Positions 38,739 to 48,112 of a stretch of DNA of 64,000 nucleotides are shown one piece after another; position 1 is the stretch's first letter, and every line of letters begins with the position of its first letter. Under the pieces are notes generated by a model. It saw only the letters and a program-made list of their open reading frames with translations, searched no databases and was not told the origin of the DNA. This DNA comes from Novosphingobium sp. (lineage in GTDB: Bacteria; Pseudomonadota; Alphaproteobacteria; Sphingomonadales; Sphingomonadaceae). The position numbers and the translations under genes are program-made. The stretch spans positions 1 to 64,000 of the forward strand of contig NZ_JANXWG010000103.1 in assembly GCF_025351285.1 (NCBI RefSeq), read 5' to 3'.

Positions 38739-39475
38739 CAGCCACACCGGACGCGGCGCCGCTGCCGCTGCCGGTTGTCACGATCCGGCCCGAACCCGGC
38801 CTGTCGGCAACGCTGGCGCAAGGTCGCGCGCTCGGCCTTGCGATCCACGGTTTCGCACTGTTCGAAAGCCAGCCGGTCGATTGGACGCCGCCCGACCCCA
38901 AGCCGTACACCGCACTGCTCGCCGGAAGTGCCGCGTTGTTCCGGCTCGGCGGACCGGGCCTGGAGGCTCTGCACACGCTCCCCGTTCACGCGGTCGGCGA
39001 GAGCACCGCACAGGCCGCGCGCGCCGCCGGCTTCGCGGTGGCGGGCACCGGTGAAGGCGGGCTCGACGTGCTCGTCGGCCAGCTTCCCCCCGGCCAGTAC
39101 GTGCGGCTCGCGGGTGAGGCGCATGTGCCGCTCCACCCCGCTCCGGGCGTCGAAATCGACACCCGCGTGGTCTATCGCATGGCCACGCGCGCCTTCCCGC
39201 CAGACCTCGTGCACCTGCTCGCCCCGCCCGCGCTGGTGTTGCTCCATTCGGGCGAAGCCGCGCGGCATTTCGCTGCGGAATGCCGCCGCAACCGCATCGA
39301 CCGCAGCGCGATCATGCTCGCTTGCCTCGCACCGCGCATTGCCGAAATGGTCGATACGGGATGGGCTTCAGTGGCCGTGGCACCGCAACGCAGCGATTTC
39401 GCGCTGCTGGCGCTGGCCAGGCAAATGTGCCAGACAGGTTTGGGTCGCGGGGCCGATCGCGGGAATAAGCGCTGA
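38735..39475 (+). CDS. hemD: Uroporphyrinogen-III synthase
   Basis: Starts at 38735 overlapping the hemC stop (ATGA); VTIRPEPGLSATLAQGRALG...FALFESQPVDW...AVGESTAQAARAAGF; operon position. Confidence 0.85.
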   Translation: MTATPDAAPLPLPVVTIRPEPGLSATLAQGRALGLAIHGFALFESQPVDWTPPDPKPYTALLAGSAALFRLGGPGLEALHTLPVHAVGESTAQAARAAGFAVAGTGEGGLDVLVGQLPPGQYVRLAGEAHVPLHPAPGVEIDTRVVYRMATRAFPPDLVHLLAPPALVLLHSGEAARHFAAECRRNRIDRSAIMLACLAPRIAEMVDTGWASVAVAPQRSDFALLALARQMCQTGLGRGADRGNKR

Positions 39476-39485
39476 GCGAGACGTC

Positions 39486-40424
39486 ATGCCAGGTATCGAT
39501 GTGAGCACGAACGGAGCGGCGGACGGCCGCCCCCGGCGCAGTCGTGCGTTCAGCGCACTCGTTGCCGCGCTGGTGCTGGTGATCGCGCTGGGCGTGGCGG
39601 TGATGACGCTGCGCATGGGGTATTGGCATCTCGACCTGTCCTTCGCCAACCGCGCCGAATCCCCTCTACCCGCCGCCCTCGCCAGCGCAACGAACCCGCT
39701 GGCCGAACAGGCCGATCTTGCCGCACGCACCGCCGCCGGGCTGGCGCAGGACAACGAACGCATCGCCGCGCTCGAACAGCGGATCGAAACGCTCAGCCGC
39801 GCGGCCGATGCCGCCGCGGGCAACGCCACCCACGCCGAATCGATCATGGTCGCCGCGGCCGCGCGCCGCGCGGTCGAGCGCGGCGAGCCGCTGGGCTACC
39901 TCGCCAATCAGTTGCGCTTGCGCTTCGCGGTTGCGCAGCCCGACGCGGTCGAGCGCGTGATTGCCGCCGCCGCGCGCCCGGTCACGCTCAGCTATTTGTC
40001 CGCCGAACTCGAACGCCTCGCCCCCACGCTCAAGGGCGCACCGGCCGAAAGCGGCTGGTCGTGGGTGCGCCGCGAAACCAGCGACTTGTTCACGATCCGC
40101 CGCAACGACCGGCTGGCGCCCGATCCCGAAGCGCGGCTGCAACGCGCGCGGCTGTACCTGGTCAACGGCCGCGTCGACATGGCGGTTGGCGAAGTCAACC
40201 AGCTCCCCGGCCGCGCCGCCGCGCGCACCTGGCTGGGGCAGGCACGCGATTACCAGATCGCCACCCGCGCGCTCGACATGATCGAGGCCAGCGCGGTGAT
40301 CTCGGCATCCCCGCTCGCTCGCGCCACGCAACCCGCCGGACCGCCGCCGCGCGTGGCAGCCGGCACGCCGCAACCATCGGCAGCACCCGCTCCCACACCC
40401 CCCGCGTCGGGATCGAGTTACTGA
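39486..40424 (+). CDS. Mitofilin/COG4223-like single-TM protein of unknown function
   Basis: N-term cytoplasmic stretch, TM ALVAALVLVIALGVAVMTL, Ala-rich coiled region; follows hemD. Confidence 0.75.
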   Translation: MPGIDVSTNGAADGRPRRSRAFSALVAALVLVIALGVAVMTLRMGYWHLDLSFANRAESPLPAALASATNPLAEQADLAARTAAGLAQDNERIAALEQRIETLSRAADAAAGNATHAESIMVAAAARRAVERGEPLGYLANQLRLRFAVAQPDAVERVIAAAARPVTLSYLSAELERLAPTLKGAPAESGWSWVRRETSDLFTIRRNDRLAPDPEARLQRARLYLVNGRVDMAVGEVNQLPGRAAARTWLGQARDYQIATRALDMIEASAVISASPLARATQPAGPPPRVAAGTPQPSAAPAPTPPASGSSY

Positions 40425-40610
40425 TCAACCGGGCGACGCGGCCGATCCGGCCAGCAACCCGCCATCGATGCTGAATTCGCTGCCCGTCACGTAAGTCGCC
40501 TCGTCCGACGCGAGCATCGAGCTTGTGGAACCGACACCCGATCTTGACGGCGGCTTCTGCGCCTGCAGCTTCGTCGATATCGGTGACGATCGCAACGCGG
40601 GCTCGAAGCC
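40425..40610 (-). pseudogene. Short-chain dehydrogenase remnant with internal deletion
   Basis: Minus-strand C-terminal piece SSMLASDEATYVTGSEFSIDGGLLAGSAASPG*, preceded in another frame by ARVAIVTDIDEAAGAEAAVKIGCRFHKLD (SDR beta2-alpha-like); the intervening catalytic region is missing. Confidence 0.6.
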
Positions 40611-40742
40611 TCGTTCAGAAGGGCTTTGCGGGTTTTCGCCCGATTATCTATGGGCACCGGATTGGGGACTTCGATGGCCTCGCAATCGGCAATCGCGCTC
40701 GGAAACTCGCATGAAGGCGGATCGTCAGGGTTTTGAATCGCA

Positions 40743-41567
40743 ATGAATTATCGCCATATCTTCCATGCGGGCAACAGCGCCGATGTCGTGAAGCACTGCC
40801 TGCTGATCGCCCTCGTGCGGGCCCAGCAGCACAAACCGGGCGCGTTGACCCTGGTCGACACCCATGCCGGCTGCGGGCTGTACGACCTTGACGGCGAGCA
40901 GGCCCAACGCACCGGCGAGTCCACGCAGGGCGTGCTGCAAGCCTTGACCAACCCGAACCCCTTGCTGAACGACTACCGCGCCGTCGTCCAGGCGGTGAAT
41001 GTCGGGGCCGAACTGCAGTTCTATCCCGGGTCACCGCGGATCCTGGCGCAGCTTCTGCGCCCGCAGGACCTCCTGATCCTCAACGAAAAGCATCCCCAGG
41101 ACGCCTATACCCTGCGCGGCGCGATGCGCGGCACAACCGCTGCCGTGCATGAGCGCGACGCCTACGAGCTTTGGCTGGCGATGCTTCCGCCCAGAACGTC
41201 TCGCGGCGTGGTGCTGGTCGACCCGCCGTACGAGCAGCCCGATGAACGCGCACGTATCACCGCCACTCTCGCCGCCGCTCACCGCAAATGGGCGCATGGC
41301 GTGACGGTGATCTGGTATCCGCTGAAAGACCGCGCCACACATGGGCAGTGGAGCGAGCAGTTGCGCAAGCTCGGCATCCCGAAATTGCTGCGGGTGGAGC
41401 ATTGGTTGTACGATGGCGATCAGCCCGGCATCTACAATGGCGCGGGCCTTTATATCGTCAACCCGCCCTACGCCTTCACGCAGGTCTTGCCGCCTCTGCT
41501 GGAAGCCCTGCGCGCCGCGCTGGCGCCGGAGGGGCATAGCGGCGAGATCACGACCGATTGGTTATAA
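40743..41567 (+). CDS. rlmJ: 23S rRNA (adenine(2030)-N(6))-methyltransferase RlmJ
   Basis: MNYRHIFHAGNSADVVKHCLLIALVRAQQHKPGALTLVDTHAGCGLYDL...GVVLVDPPYEQPDE. Confidence 0.95.
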   Translation: MNYRHIFHAGNSADVVKHCLLIALVRAQQHKPGALTLVDTHAGCGLYDLDGEQAQRTGESTQGVLQALTNPNPLLNDYRAVVQAVNVGAELQFYPGSPRILAQLLRPQDLLILNEKHPQDAYTLRGAMRGTTAAVHERDAYELWLAMLPPRTSRGVVLVDPPYEQPDERARITATLAAAHRKWAHGVTVIWYPLKDRATHGQWSEQLRKLGIPKLLRVEHWLYDGDQPGIYNGAGLYIVNPPYAFTQVLPPLLEALRAALAPEGHSGEITTDWL

Positions 41568-41671
41568 CCCCTCATTGCCCCCCTTTTCGCCAAGCAGGAA
41601 TTGTCGCGCTGCAGGTTGCAAACAAGGCATCTCGCCAGATTCGATCGCTGCCGAACGCGAAGGCATCTGCC

Positions 41672-42907
41672 TTATCCGCGCAGCAATTCCGGCAAGTCCC
41701 CGCTCATTCCGCGCGCTTCGTCCATGAACCAGCGTTTGAGCGTGGGCAGGCGCTGCACGCCGCCCATGCCCAGCCGGCGGACGGCCGAGGGCAGCTTGCC
41801 GGGCAGGCCGAACAGCCGGGTCAGCACGTCGGTGGCGGTGGCGACCATCAGCGTGTCGCTGGCGCGCCAGCGTTCGTAGCGGGCGAGCGTTTGCGCATCG
41901 CCCGGATCGAGGCCCAGCCGCGCGCCTTCGGCCAGGACTTCGGCAAACGCGGCCACATCGCGCAAGCCCAGGTTGAGGCCCTGGCCCGCAATCGGGTGCA
42001 TACCGTGCGCGGCATCGCCCACCAGCACCAGCCGGTCAGACGTGACGCGCGCGGTATGGTGAAAGTTGAGCGGGTAGGATGATCGCCCCGCACCGATCGC
42101 GAGCTTGCCGAAAATGTCGCCCATGCGCTTTTCGACTTCGGCCAGGAACGCGCGGTCGGATAGTGCGAGCACGCCCGCCGCGTTCGTTTCCGCCACGGTC
42201 CACACCAGCGCCGAACGGTGCTTGCCGTCTGGCCCGGAGTCAGGATCATCGAGCAAAGGCAGCAGCGCGAATGGCCCGGCCGGGTAGAAGATCTCCCACG
42301 CGGTGTTGCCGTGCGGTTTTTCGTGCGTCAGCCCCGAAATGATCGCGCGGTGGCCGTAAGACCACTTCGCGGGCGTGAACCCGGCCTCGTCGCGGGTGGG
42401 CGAGGCGCGGCCTTCGGCGCCGACCAGCAGCGCGCCCGCCAGCACTTGCCCGTCGGCCAGGGTGACCTTCACGCCATGCGCATCGCGTTCGCGCGAGACC
42501 ACTTTGGCGCGGGTGTGGAAGGTGATTTCGGGGCACCCGGCCGCCACCGCGTACATCGCGAGGCGCAAATCGCGGTTGGCGAACATCCGGCCGAGCGAGC
42601 CTTCCTCGGCGGTCGGGCGGAAGTCGATGCGGCCAGGCTTCATGCCGTCGGTCACCGCGATCGCGTCGATCGGGGAGCCCTTGGCCACCAGCGCATCGGC
42701 CATGCCAAGGTTGGTGTAGAGGTTCCAGCTCGCGGTCGAAATCGCCGAGGCGCGGCCATCGAAATCGGCAGCGGTGGTGTCCGACGGGTCTGCGGCGTCG
42801 ACGACGTGAGTGGTCATGCCCTGCCTGGCCAGCGCGATCGCCAGCGTCATGCCGACCAGCCCGCCGCCCAGGATGACGGCATCGCGCGGGGATGCTGGTA
42901 CGCTCAT
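41672..42907 (-). CDS. UbiH/UbiF/VisC family FAD-dependent hydroxylase
   Basis: DAVILGGGLVGMTLAIALARQGM...LLVGAEGRASPTRDEAG...LVLVGDAAHGMHPIAGQGLNLGLRDVAAFAEVL. Confidence 0.93.
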   Translation of the reverse strand: MSVPASPRDAVILGGGLVGMTLAIALARQGMTTHVVDAADPSDTTAADFDGRASAISTASWNLYTNLGMADALVAKGSPIDAIAVTDGMKPGRIDFRPTAEEGSLGRMFANRDLRLAMYAVAAGCPEITFHTRAKVVSRERDAHGVKVTLADGQVLAGALLVGAEGRASPTRDEAGFTPAKWSYGHRAIISGLTHEKPHGNTAWEIFYPAGPFALLPLLDDPDSGPDGKHRSALVWTVAETNAAGVLALSDRAFLAEVEKRMGDIFGKLAIGAGRSSYPLNFHHTARVTSDRLVLVGDAAHGMHPIAGQGLNLGLRDVAAFAEVLAEGARLGLDPGDAQTLARYERWRASDTLMVATATDVLTRLFGLPGKLPSAVRRLGMGGVQRLPTLKRWFMDEARGMSGDLPELLRG

Positions 42908-44577
42908 TTTGCCACCGGGCAGGTGTTGCCCGGCCCCGCATCAAGATCGAGGCAACGCCCGTCGAATGAAGCCTCTGCCACCTTGAGCCCGATCAGCGCG
43001 GCCAGCGTCGGCGCGATGTCGACCGTCTCGACCGGCGCCGGTTGTTCGAACCCGGTCATGCCCTTGCGCCAGAACAGCATCGGCACGCGGCGATCGTAAT
43101 CCCACGGGGATCCGTGCGTGGCGGTATAGCCGGGGGCAGCGCGCGGGATCGGCACGACCACGCGGCGCAGCAGCGACACCACGTCGCCCGACCGTTCGGG
43201 ATCGAACGAGGCGCGCGCGCGGTCCTTCAACGTCCAGTCCTGCGGCGATCCGGCAGGCAGTGGCGTGCGCGCCAGTTCCTCGTGCGTGAACACCGCGGCA
43301 ACCTGCGTGCTCGAACCGAGTAGCGCGGCGAGTTCGATGATGGCCTTGGCGCGGACCGCATCTGGCAATGCGCGGCTGACGTAGTAATCCCCGAAAGGCC
43401 CGTCGGACGAAACCAGGCCCGCGGCGGCAGGTAAGCCGAGCTTTGCCGCCAGCGCTGCGGACAGCTTGCCCGGGGTCAGCCCCACGTCAACGCGGGTGGC
43501 GTCGGGCAAGGACTGTTCGTCGAGCCGTTCGGGCGTATCCAGCCCGCCATGGTCTGCGGTCAGCACCGCCACGTAATCGATCCCTTGCTTGTCGAGCCGG
43601 GCAAACAGGCTGCCCAATGTGGCATCGAGCTGCGCCATCTGGATGCACATCTCCACGCCTTGCGTGCCGTATGCATGGCCGATGTAGTCGGTGGCCGAAA
43701 AGCTGACCGAAAGGACATCGAGCGCAGCGCCCTTGCCCAGCTTCATGTCGCTGGCGAGCGCCACGGCGAGGTCTGCCGTGGCGGCATCGATGCGCGGAGA
43801 GACGCGGAAGGCGTCATTCTGCCCGGCCTTCAGAGCAAAGCGGCCGGTGCCGATCTCGACTTCGCCCGCCTTCAATGCGCGATCGTGCGCGGCGCAATAG
43901 GCTGGCGGCGTGAAGGCGGGTGCGCCCTTCTTGAGCAGCGCGCCCACCATGGCGTTTTCGGCAACCGCCACCGGCACCGGCGCGCGGCCCTTGAGCGTGA
44001 CGAACTTGTCGCCCAGCCACCAATAAGCCGCGTCGATCTGGTGTCCGCCCATCATCATCACCGCGCGGTCCTTGGCCGAAACCGCCACGTTGCGGCTGGC
44101 CGGCCACTGCATCTTCATCCGCTCGCCCAGTGTGGGCACGCGCAAGTGGACGGCCGAAACCACCGGCTTGCCCGATGTGCTGGCGGGGTCTTTCTCGTCC
44201 TCGGCGCAATAGATGCGCTTTTCCGCGCGACTGGCCGAAAGGTCGTACCAGTTGTTGGCCACGATGCCCGCGCGGCCCGGATGAACGCCGGTGAGGATGG
44301 TCGAGTGCCCGGGGCAGGTTTCGGTTGCCGCGTGCGACTGGAAGCCCGATGGATAGACCGCGCCTTTCAGGAGCCGCGCGAAGCCGCCGGTGTAATGTTC
44401 GCGGTATTGCGCGAACAAGTCGGCCGAAAACTGGTCGACCGCGATTGCCAGCACCAGCTTGGGTGCGGGCAGCGGTGCAGGTGCTGGCTTGGCTTGAGCA
44501 GGGAGAGCCGATGCACAAGCCACCAGCGGCACGGCCAGAGAGGCGAACAAAGCGGCGAGCCGGTTCTTGCGAATCAA
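42904..44577 (-). CDS. PafA-like alkaline phosphatase family protein, exported
   Basis: Inferred TTG start at 44577 (IRKNRLAALFASLAVPLVACASALPAQA signal); LVLAIAVDQFSADLF, HAATETCPGHSTILTGVHPG (Thr nucleophile), LTADHGGLDTPE. Confidence 0.9.
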   Translation of the reverse strand: MIRKNRLAALFASLAVPLVACASALPAQAKPAPAPLPAPKLVLAIAVDQFSADLFAQYREHYTGGFARLLKGAVYPSGFQSHAATETCPGHSTILTGVHPGRAGIVANNWYDLSASRAEKRIYCAEDEKDPASTSGKPVVSAVHLRVPTLGERMKMQWPASRNVAVSAKDRAVMMMGGHQIDAAYWWLGDKFVTLKGRAPVPVAVAENAMVGALLKKGAPAFTPPAYCAAHDRALKAGEVEIGTGRFALKAGQNDAFRVSPRIDAATADLAVALASDMKLGKGAALDVLSVSFSATDYIGHAYGTQGVEMCIQMAQLDATLGSLFARLDKQGIDYVAVLTADHGGLDTPERLDEQSLPDATRVDVGLTPGKLSAALAAKLGLPAAAGLVSSDGPFGDYYVSRALPDAVRAKAIIELAALLGSSTQVAAVFTHEELARTPLPAGSPQDWTLKDRARASFDPERSGDVVSLLRRVVVPIPRAAPGYTATHGSPWDYDRRVPMLFWRKGMTGFEQPAPVETVDIAPTLAALIGLKVAEASFDGRCLDLDAGPGNTCPVAK

Positions 44578-44703
44578 AGGATCAATCTCCGAAATTGGGC
44601 AGCGGTCTGGACTTGCGACGCGTGCGAACCTAGACCGGCCTCCAAGCCGGCATTGCACCAAGGCCCGGGGTGCGCAAGGGGTCTGGAGCGTCCATAAACC
44701 GTC

Positions 44704-46803
44704 ATGATCCGCGCATTGATCCCGTATCGCCCTGCCCTTCGCCTGCTCGCCCTGATCGCGGGCTTGCTCGCGCTGATGGCCGCGCCGCTCCACGCCCAAC
44801 CGGCCCCACCGCAAGGCGCATTCGGCCCGCCCGGCGGTGGCGCCGGCCCGTCGCACATCCACGCCACTTTGCTGGCCGAGGGGTCGGTGGCGCCCGGCGG
44901 CACAGTCACGCTGGCGGTGCTGATGCAGCCCGAGGCCGGCTGGCATGGTTATTGGTCGAACCCGGGCGATGCAGGGCTGGCGCTGACGCTCGACTGGACC
45001 TTGCCCAACGGCGCGAAGACCGGGGCGATGCGCTTCCCGGTGCCGCAGACGCTGCTGATCTCCGGCCTGATGAACCACGTCTACGAGCACGATTATGCGG
45101 TGCTGGTGCCGCTGACCGTGCCCGCCAATGCCGCGCCGGGCAGCAGGCTCGCAATCTCGGCGCAGGCGAACTGGCTCGCCTGTACGCTCCAGATCTGCGT
45201 GCCCGAACGCGCGGCGCTCAACGCCACGATCACGATCGGCACAGGCACCGCCGATCCGCGCTTCAACGCCTGGCGCGCCGCGCTGCCCGCCCCGCTCGAC
45301 CGGCCCGCCGCCTTCGCGTGGACGCCGACGACGCTGCGCATCGCCATCCCCTTTCCGCGCGCTGCCAAGGTGGAAGCACCGCAGCTGTTCCTTTCCAGCG
45401 AAGGGCTGGTCGATTACGCCGCACCACAGTCCTTTTCGCGCAAGGACGACCTGCTGATTGCCGAAGTGCCCCGCGCAAAAGTGCCGCCAAGCGCCATGCC
45501 GCAAGCGGTCAGTGCGGTGCTGTCGCTCGGCGGGGGCGCGGGCGGTGTCGAACTCACCGCCAACCCCGGCGCGGTGCCCGATGGCGGCACCCCGGTCAGC
45601 ACCCAAACCGCTCCGGCCAAGGGCAGCTTCTGGTGGGCGGTGCTGTTCGCCATGCTGGGCGGCCTCATCCTCAACGTGATGCCCTGCGTGTTCCCGATCC
45701 TCAGCCTCAAGGCGCTGGCGCTGGCACGGGGCGGCGACGAAGCGACCGCGCGTGCGGAAGGGCTGGCTTATGCGGCGGGCGTGATCCTGGCCTGCGTGGC
45801 CTTGGGCGCGACGATGCTGGGCCTGCGCGCCGCGGGCGAGGAGGTGGGCTGGGCGTTCCAGCTCCAGCAACCCGGCGTCGTGCTGGCGCTGCTGCTGCTC
45901 GCGGTGGCGATCACCGCCAACTTCGCCGGGTTGTTCGAGCTGCCCGGGCTTTCGTTCGAGCGCGGCGGCGGGCATATGGGCGCGTTCGGCACCGGGCTTC
46001 TGGCCGCCTTCGCCGCCACCCCCTGCACCGGGCCGTTCATGGCGGCGGCCGTCGGCGCGGCGCTGCTGTTGCCGTGGTACGCGGCGCTGGCGGTGTTCGG
46101 CGCGCTCGGCTTCGGCCTCGCGCTGCCGTTCCTGGCGATCGGCTTCATCCCCGCGCTGCGCCGGATGCTGCCGAAGCCGGGCGGCTGGATGGACAAATTC
46201 CGCAAGGCCATGGCGGTGCCGATGGGGCTGACCGTGCTGGCGCTGCTGTGGCTGGCGTGGCGGAGCGGTGGGCCGACATTCGTTGCGATCGGCATAGCGT
46301 TGGCGCTGGCGATGCTCGCCGGGTTCTACGCGATGCGCCGCGAACAGAAGCGCGGGCTCCTCGGCTCGCGCTACCTGCTGATGGTGCTGCCGCTGGCGCT
46401 TGCCACTTACGGCGCCGCGCAAATCGCCACCCCACCCGCCGCCGAAGCCAGCCTGATCGGCGCCAGGCCGTTCAGCGAAGCCGCGCTCGCGCAGGCGCGC
46501 GCCTCGGGCAAGCCGGTGTTCCTCTACTTCACCGCCGACTGGTGCCTGTCGTGCAAGGTCAACGAACAGACCTCGATCGACCGCGAAGCCACCCGCGACG
46601 CCTTCGCCAAGGCCGGCGTCACCGTCCTGATCGGCGACTGGACCCGCCGCGACGCCGCGATCACCCGCTTCCTCACCAGCCAGGGGGCCGGCGGCGTGCC
46701 GCTGTACTTGTGGTACCCGAACGGCGGCGGCGAGCCGAAGCAGTTGCCGCAAGTGCTGACACCCGATCTGCTGGCGGGGCTGGCGGGGCTGGCGAAGGGG
46801 TGA
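44704..46803 (+). CDS. dsbD: Thiol:disulfide interchange protein DsbD
   Basis: N-terminal DsbD-alpha-like domain, LGGLILNVMPCVFPILSLKALALA, TPCTGPFMAAAVGAAL, C-terminal YFTADWCLSCKVNE thioredoxin domain. Confidence 0.93.
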   Translation: MIRALIPYRPALRLLALIAGLLALMAAPLHAQPAPPQGAFGPPGGGAGPSHIHATLLAEGSVAPGGTVTLAVLMQPEAGWHGYWSNPGDAGLALTLDWTLPNGAKTGAMRFPVPQTLLISGLMNHVYEHDYAVLVPLTVPANAAPGSRLAISAQANWLACTLQICVPERAALNATITIGTGTADPRFNAWRAALPAPLDRPAAFAWTPTTLRIAIPFPRAAKVEAPQLFLSSEGLVDYAAPQSFSRKDDLLIAEVPRAKVPPSAMPQAVSAVLSLGGGAGGVELTANPGAVPDGGTPVSTQTAPAKGSFWWAVLFAMLGGLILNVMPCVFPILSLKALALARGGDEATARAEGLAYAAGVILACVALGATMLGLRAAGEEVGWAFQLQQPGVVLALLLLAVAITANFAGLFELPGLSFERGGGHMGAFGTGLLAAFAATPCTGPFMAAAVGAALLLPWYAALAVFGALGFGLALPFLAIGFIPALRRMLPKPGGWMDKFRKAMAVPMGLTVLALLWLAWRSGGPTFVAIGIALALAMLAGFYAMRREQKRGLLGSRYLLMVLPLALATYGAAQIATPPAAEASLIGARPFSEAALAQARASGKPVFLYFTADWCLSCKVNEQTSIDREATRDAFAKAGVTVLIGDWTRRDAAITRFLTSQGAGGVPLYLWYPNGGGEPKQLPQVLTPDLLAGLAGLAKG

Positions 46804-46808
46804 AAGTG

Positions 46809-46841
46809 GCCTCCGGCGGGCAAGGGCCATCGCCCTTGCAT
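46809..46841 (+). repeat. GCCTCCGGCGGGCAAGGG..CCCTTGC dispersed hairpin repeat, copy 3
   Basis: gcctccggcgggcaagggccatcgcccttgcat; perfect stem gcaagggc-catc-gcccttgc; 5 bp after the dsbD stop. Confidence 0.8.
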
Positions 46842-46877
46842 CCCGGGTGTTTGGAAAGTGTTGAAGGCGAGGCGTTC

Positions 46878-47279
46878 ATGGTTAGATCGATATCGCCTCG
46901 GGAGCTTAAGCTGCGAATCCGCAACAACATCATCGACTACTTAGAACTGGCTTCGTCACCGGATCAGCAGCGCGAATTTGAGCGGCGCGTTCCAATCGCC
47001 CACATTCCAAACGAGATGATTAATCTGTGGGAGGACCACGTCCCGGACGCTGACTTCGACTGGTATTCGGAACCCGAGTTCAGTCTTGCTGAGCAAAGCG
47101 CTATTGAGCGTTTTCATGGTATTTGGAACTCCGTCGCTGACGAAACTCCCGACGTTATGCCAGACACAATCGAAACTCTCATTGGAACGCCCGTGTGGCA
47201 GCGCTTGATTGACGGAGCGACGGACGCGCTACGAATCTTCCAAAAGCGTGGGCGAATTGACGATGCATCACCAGAATAG
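46878..47279 (+). CDS. Hypothetical 133-aa protein, immunity-protein-like
   Basis: MVRSISPRELKLRIRNNIIDYLELASSPDQQREFERRVPIAHIPNEMINLWEDHVPDADFDWYSEPEFSLAEQSAIERFHGIWNSVADETPDVMP...; acidic, Trp-rich, lower GC than neighbours. Confidence 0.65.
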   Translation: MVRSISPRELKLRIRNNIIDYLELASSPDQQREFERRVPIAHIPNEMINLWEDHVPDADFDWYSEPEFSLAEQSAIERFHGIWNSVADETPDVMPDTIETLIGTPVWQRLIDGATDALRIFQKRGRIDDASPE

Positions 47280-47319
47280 CGATGCGCCCCGCAAATTTTC
47301 GAGAACGCGGAAAATCTGC

Positions 47320-48093
47320 CTACAAACTCTGCCCATCATCCACCGCGATATCCGTGCCCGTCACTTGGGCCGAGGCGTCCGACGCGAAGAACAGCATCAG
47401 GTCATCCAGCGCGGTGATTTCGGTCATGCGGCGGCGGGGCCAGCTTGCGACCTGTTTGGCGCCGCCTTCGCTGTCGAACCATTCGCCGTCGATTTCGGTG
47501 CGGATGTAGCCGGGGTGGATGACGTTGACGTTGATCCCCTGCCGCACCCATTCGCGCGCGAACTGGCGGCCGAGGTGCGCGATCGCGGCCTTGGTGGCGG
47601 CGTAGGCGGCATCGCCCTGGCCGGTCATCATCGAAGTGATCGAGCCGATCAGGATCACACGGCCCGCACCGGTGTGCTTGGTTCCCGCCGCGATCATCCG
47701 CCGGGCGCCCTCGCGCGCGGTGAGGTAGGCGCCGGTGAAGTTGGTGTCGATCACGGTGCGAACCCGCGCGATGTCGAGATCGATCGAACGCCCCGCTTCA
47801 GCGAGGCCAGCGTTCGCCACGACCACATCGGGCACACCCGGCCCGCCAGCAGCGGCATCGAACGCGGCCTGGACCGAGGCCTCGTCGGTCACGTCCATGG
47901 CCACCGCCAGCGCCTTGCCGCCGGCGGCCTCGATCTCGCGCGCCAGCGCCTCGATCCGCTCGATCCGCCGTGCGCCGATCACCACCGTGGCGCCCGCCGC
48001 TGCGTAAAGCCGCGCGAAGTGGTCACCGAGACCGGAGGAGGCCCCGGTGATCAGAGCCACGCGGCCAGCGAGTGAGTAGCGGGGAGTGGTCAT
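47320..48093 (-). CDS. SDR family NAD(P)-dependent oxidoreductase
   Basis: GRVALITGASSGLGDHFARLYAAAGATVVIGARR, VVANAG, YAATKAAIAHLGRQFAREW, GYIRTEI. Confidence 0.93.
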   Translation of the reverse strand: MTTPRYSLAGRVALITGASSGLGDHFARLYAAAGATVVIGARRIERIEALAREIEAAGGKALAVAMDVTDEASVQAAFDAAAGGPGVPDVVVANAGLAEAGRSIDLDIARVRTVIDTNFTGAYLTAREGARRMIAAGTKHTGAGRVILIGSITSMMTGQGDAAYAATKAAIAHLGRQFAREWVRQGINVNVIHPGYIRTEIDGEWFDSEGGAKQVASWPRRRMTEITALDDLMLFFASDASAQVTGTDIAVDDGQSL

Positions 48094-48112
48094 CGCGGCA
48101 TCCTCTCATGCT

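Noticed and set aside
42904-46830. 1308-aa minus-strand ORF
   Set aside because: Only the C-terminal about 557 aa (from about 44577) is a real PafA-like phosphatase; the upstream part is antisense to dsbD and has the Arg/Gly/His-rich composition typical of GC-rich shadow ORFs.
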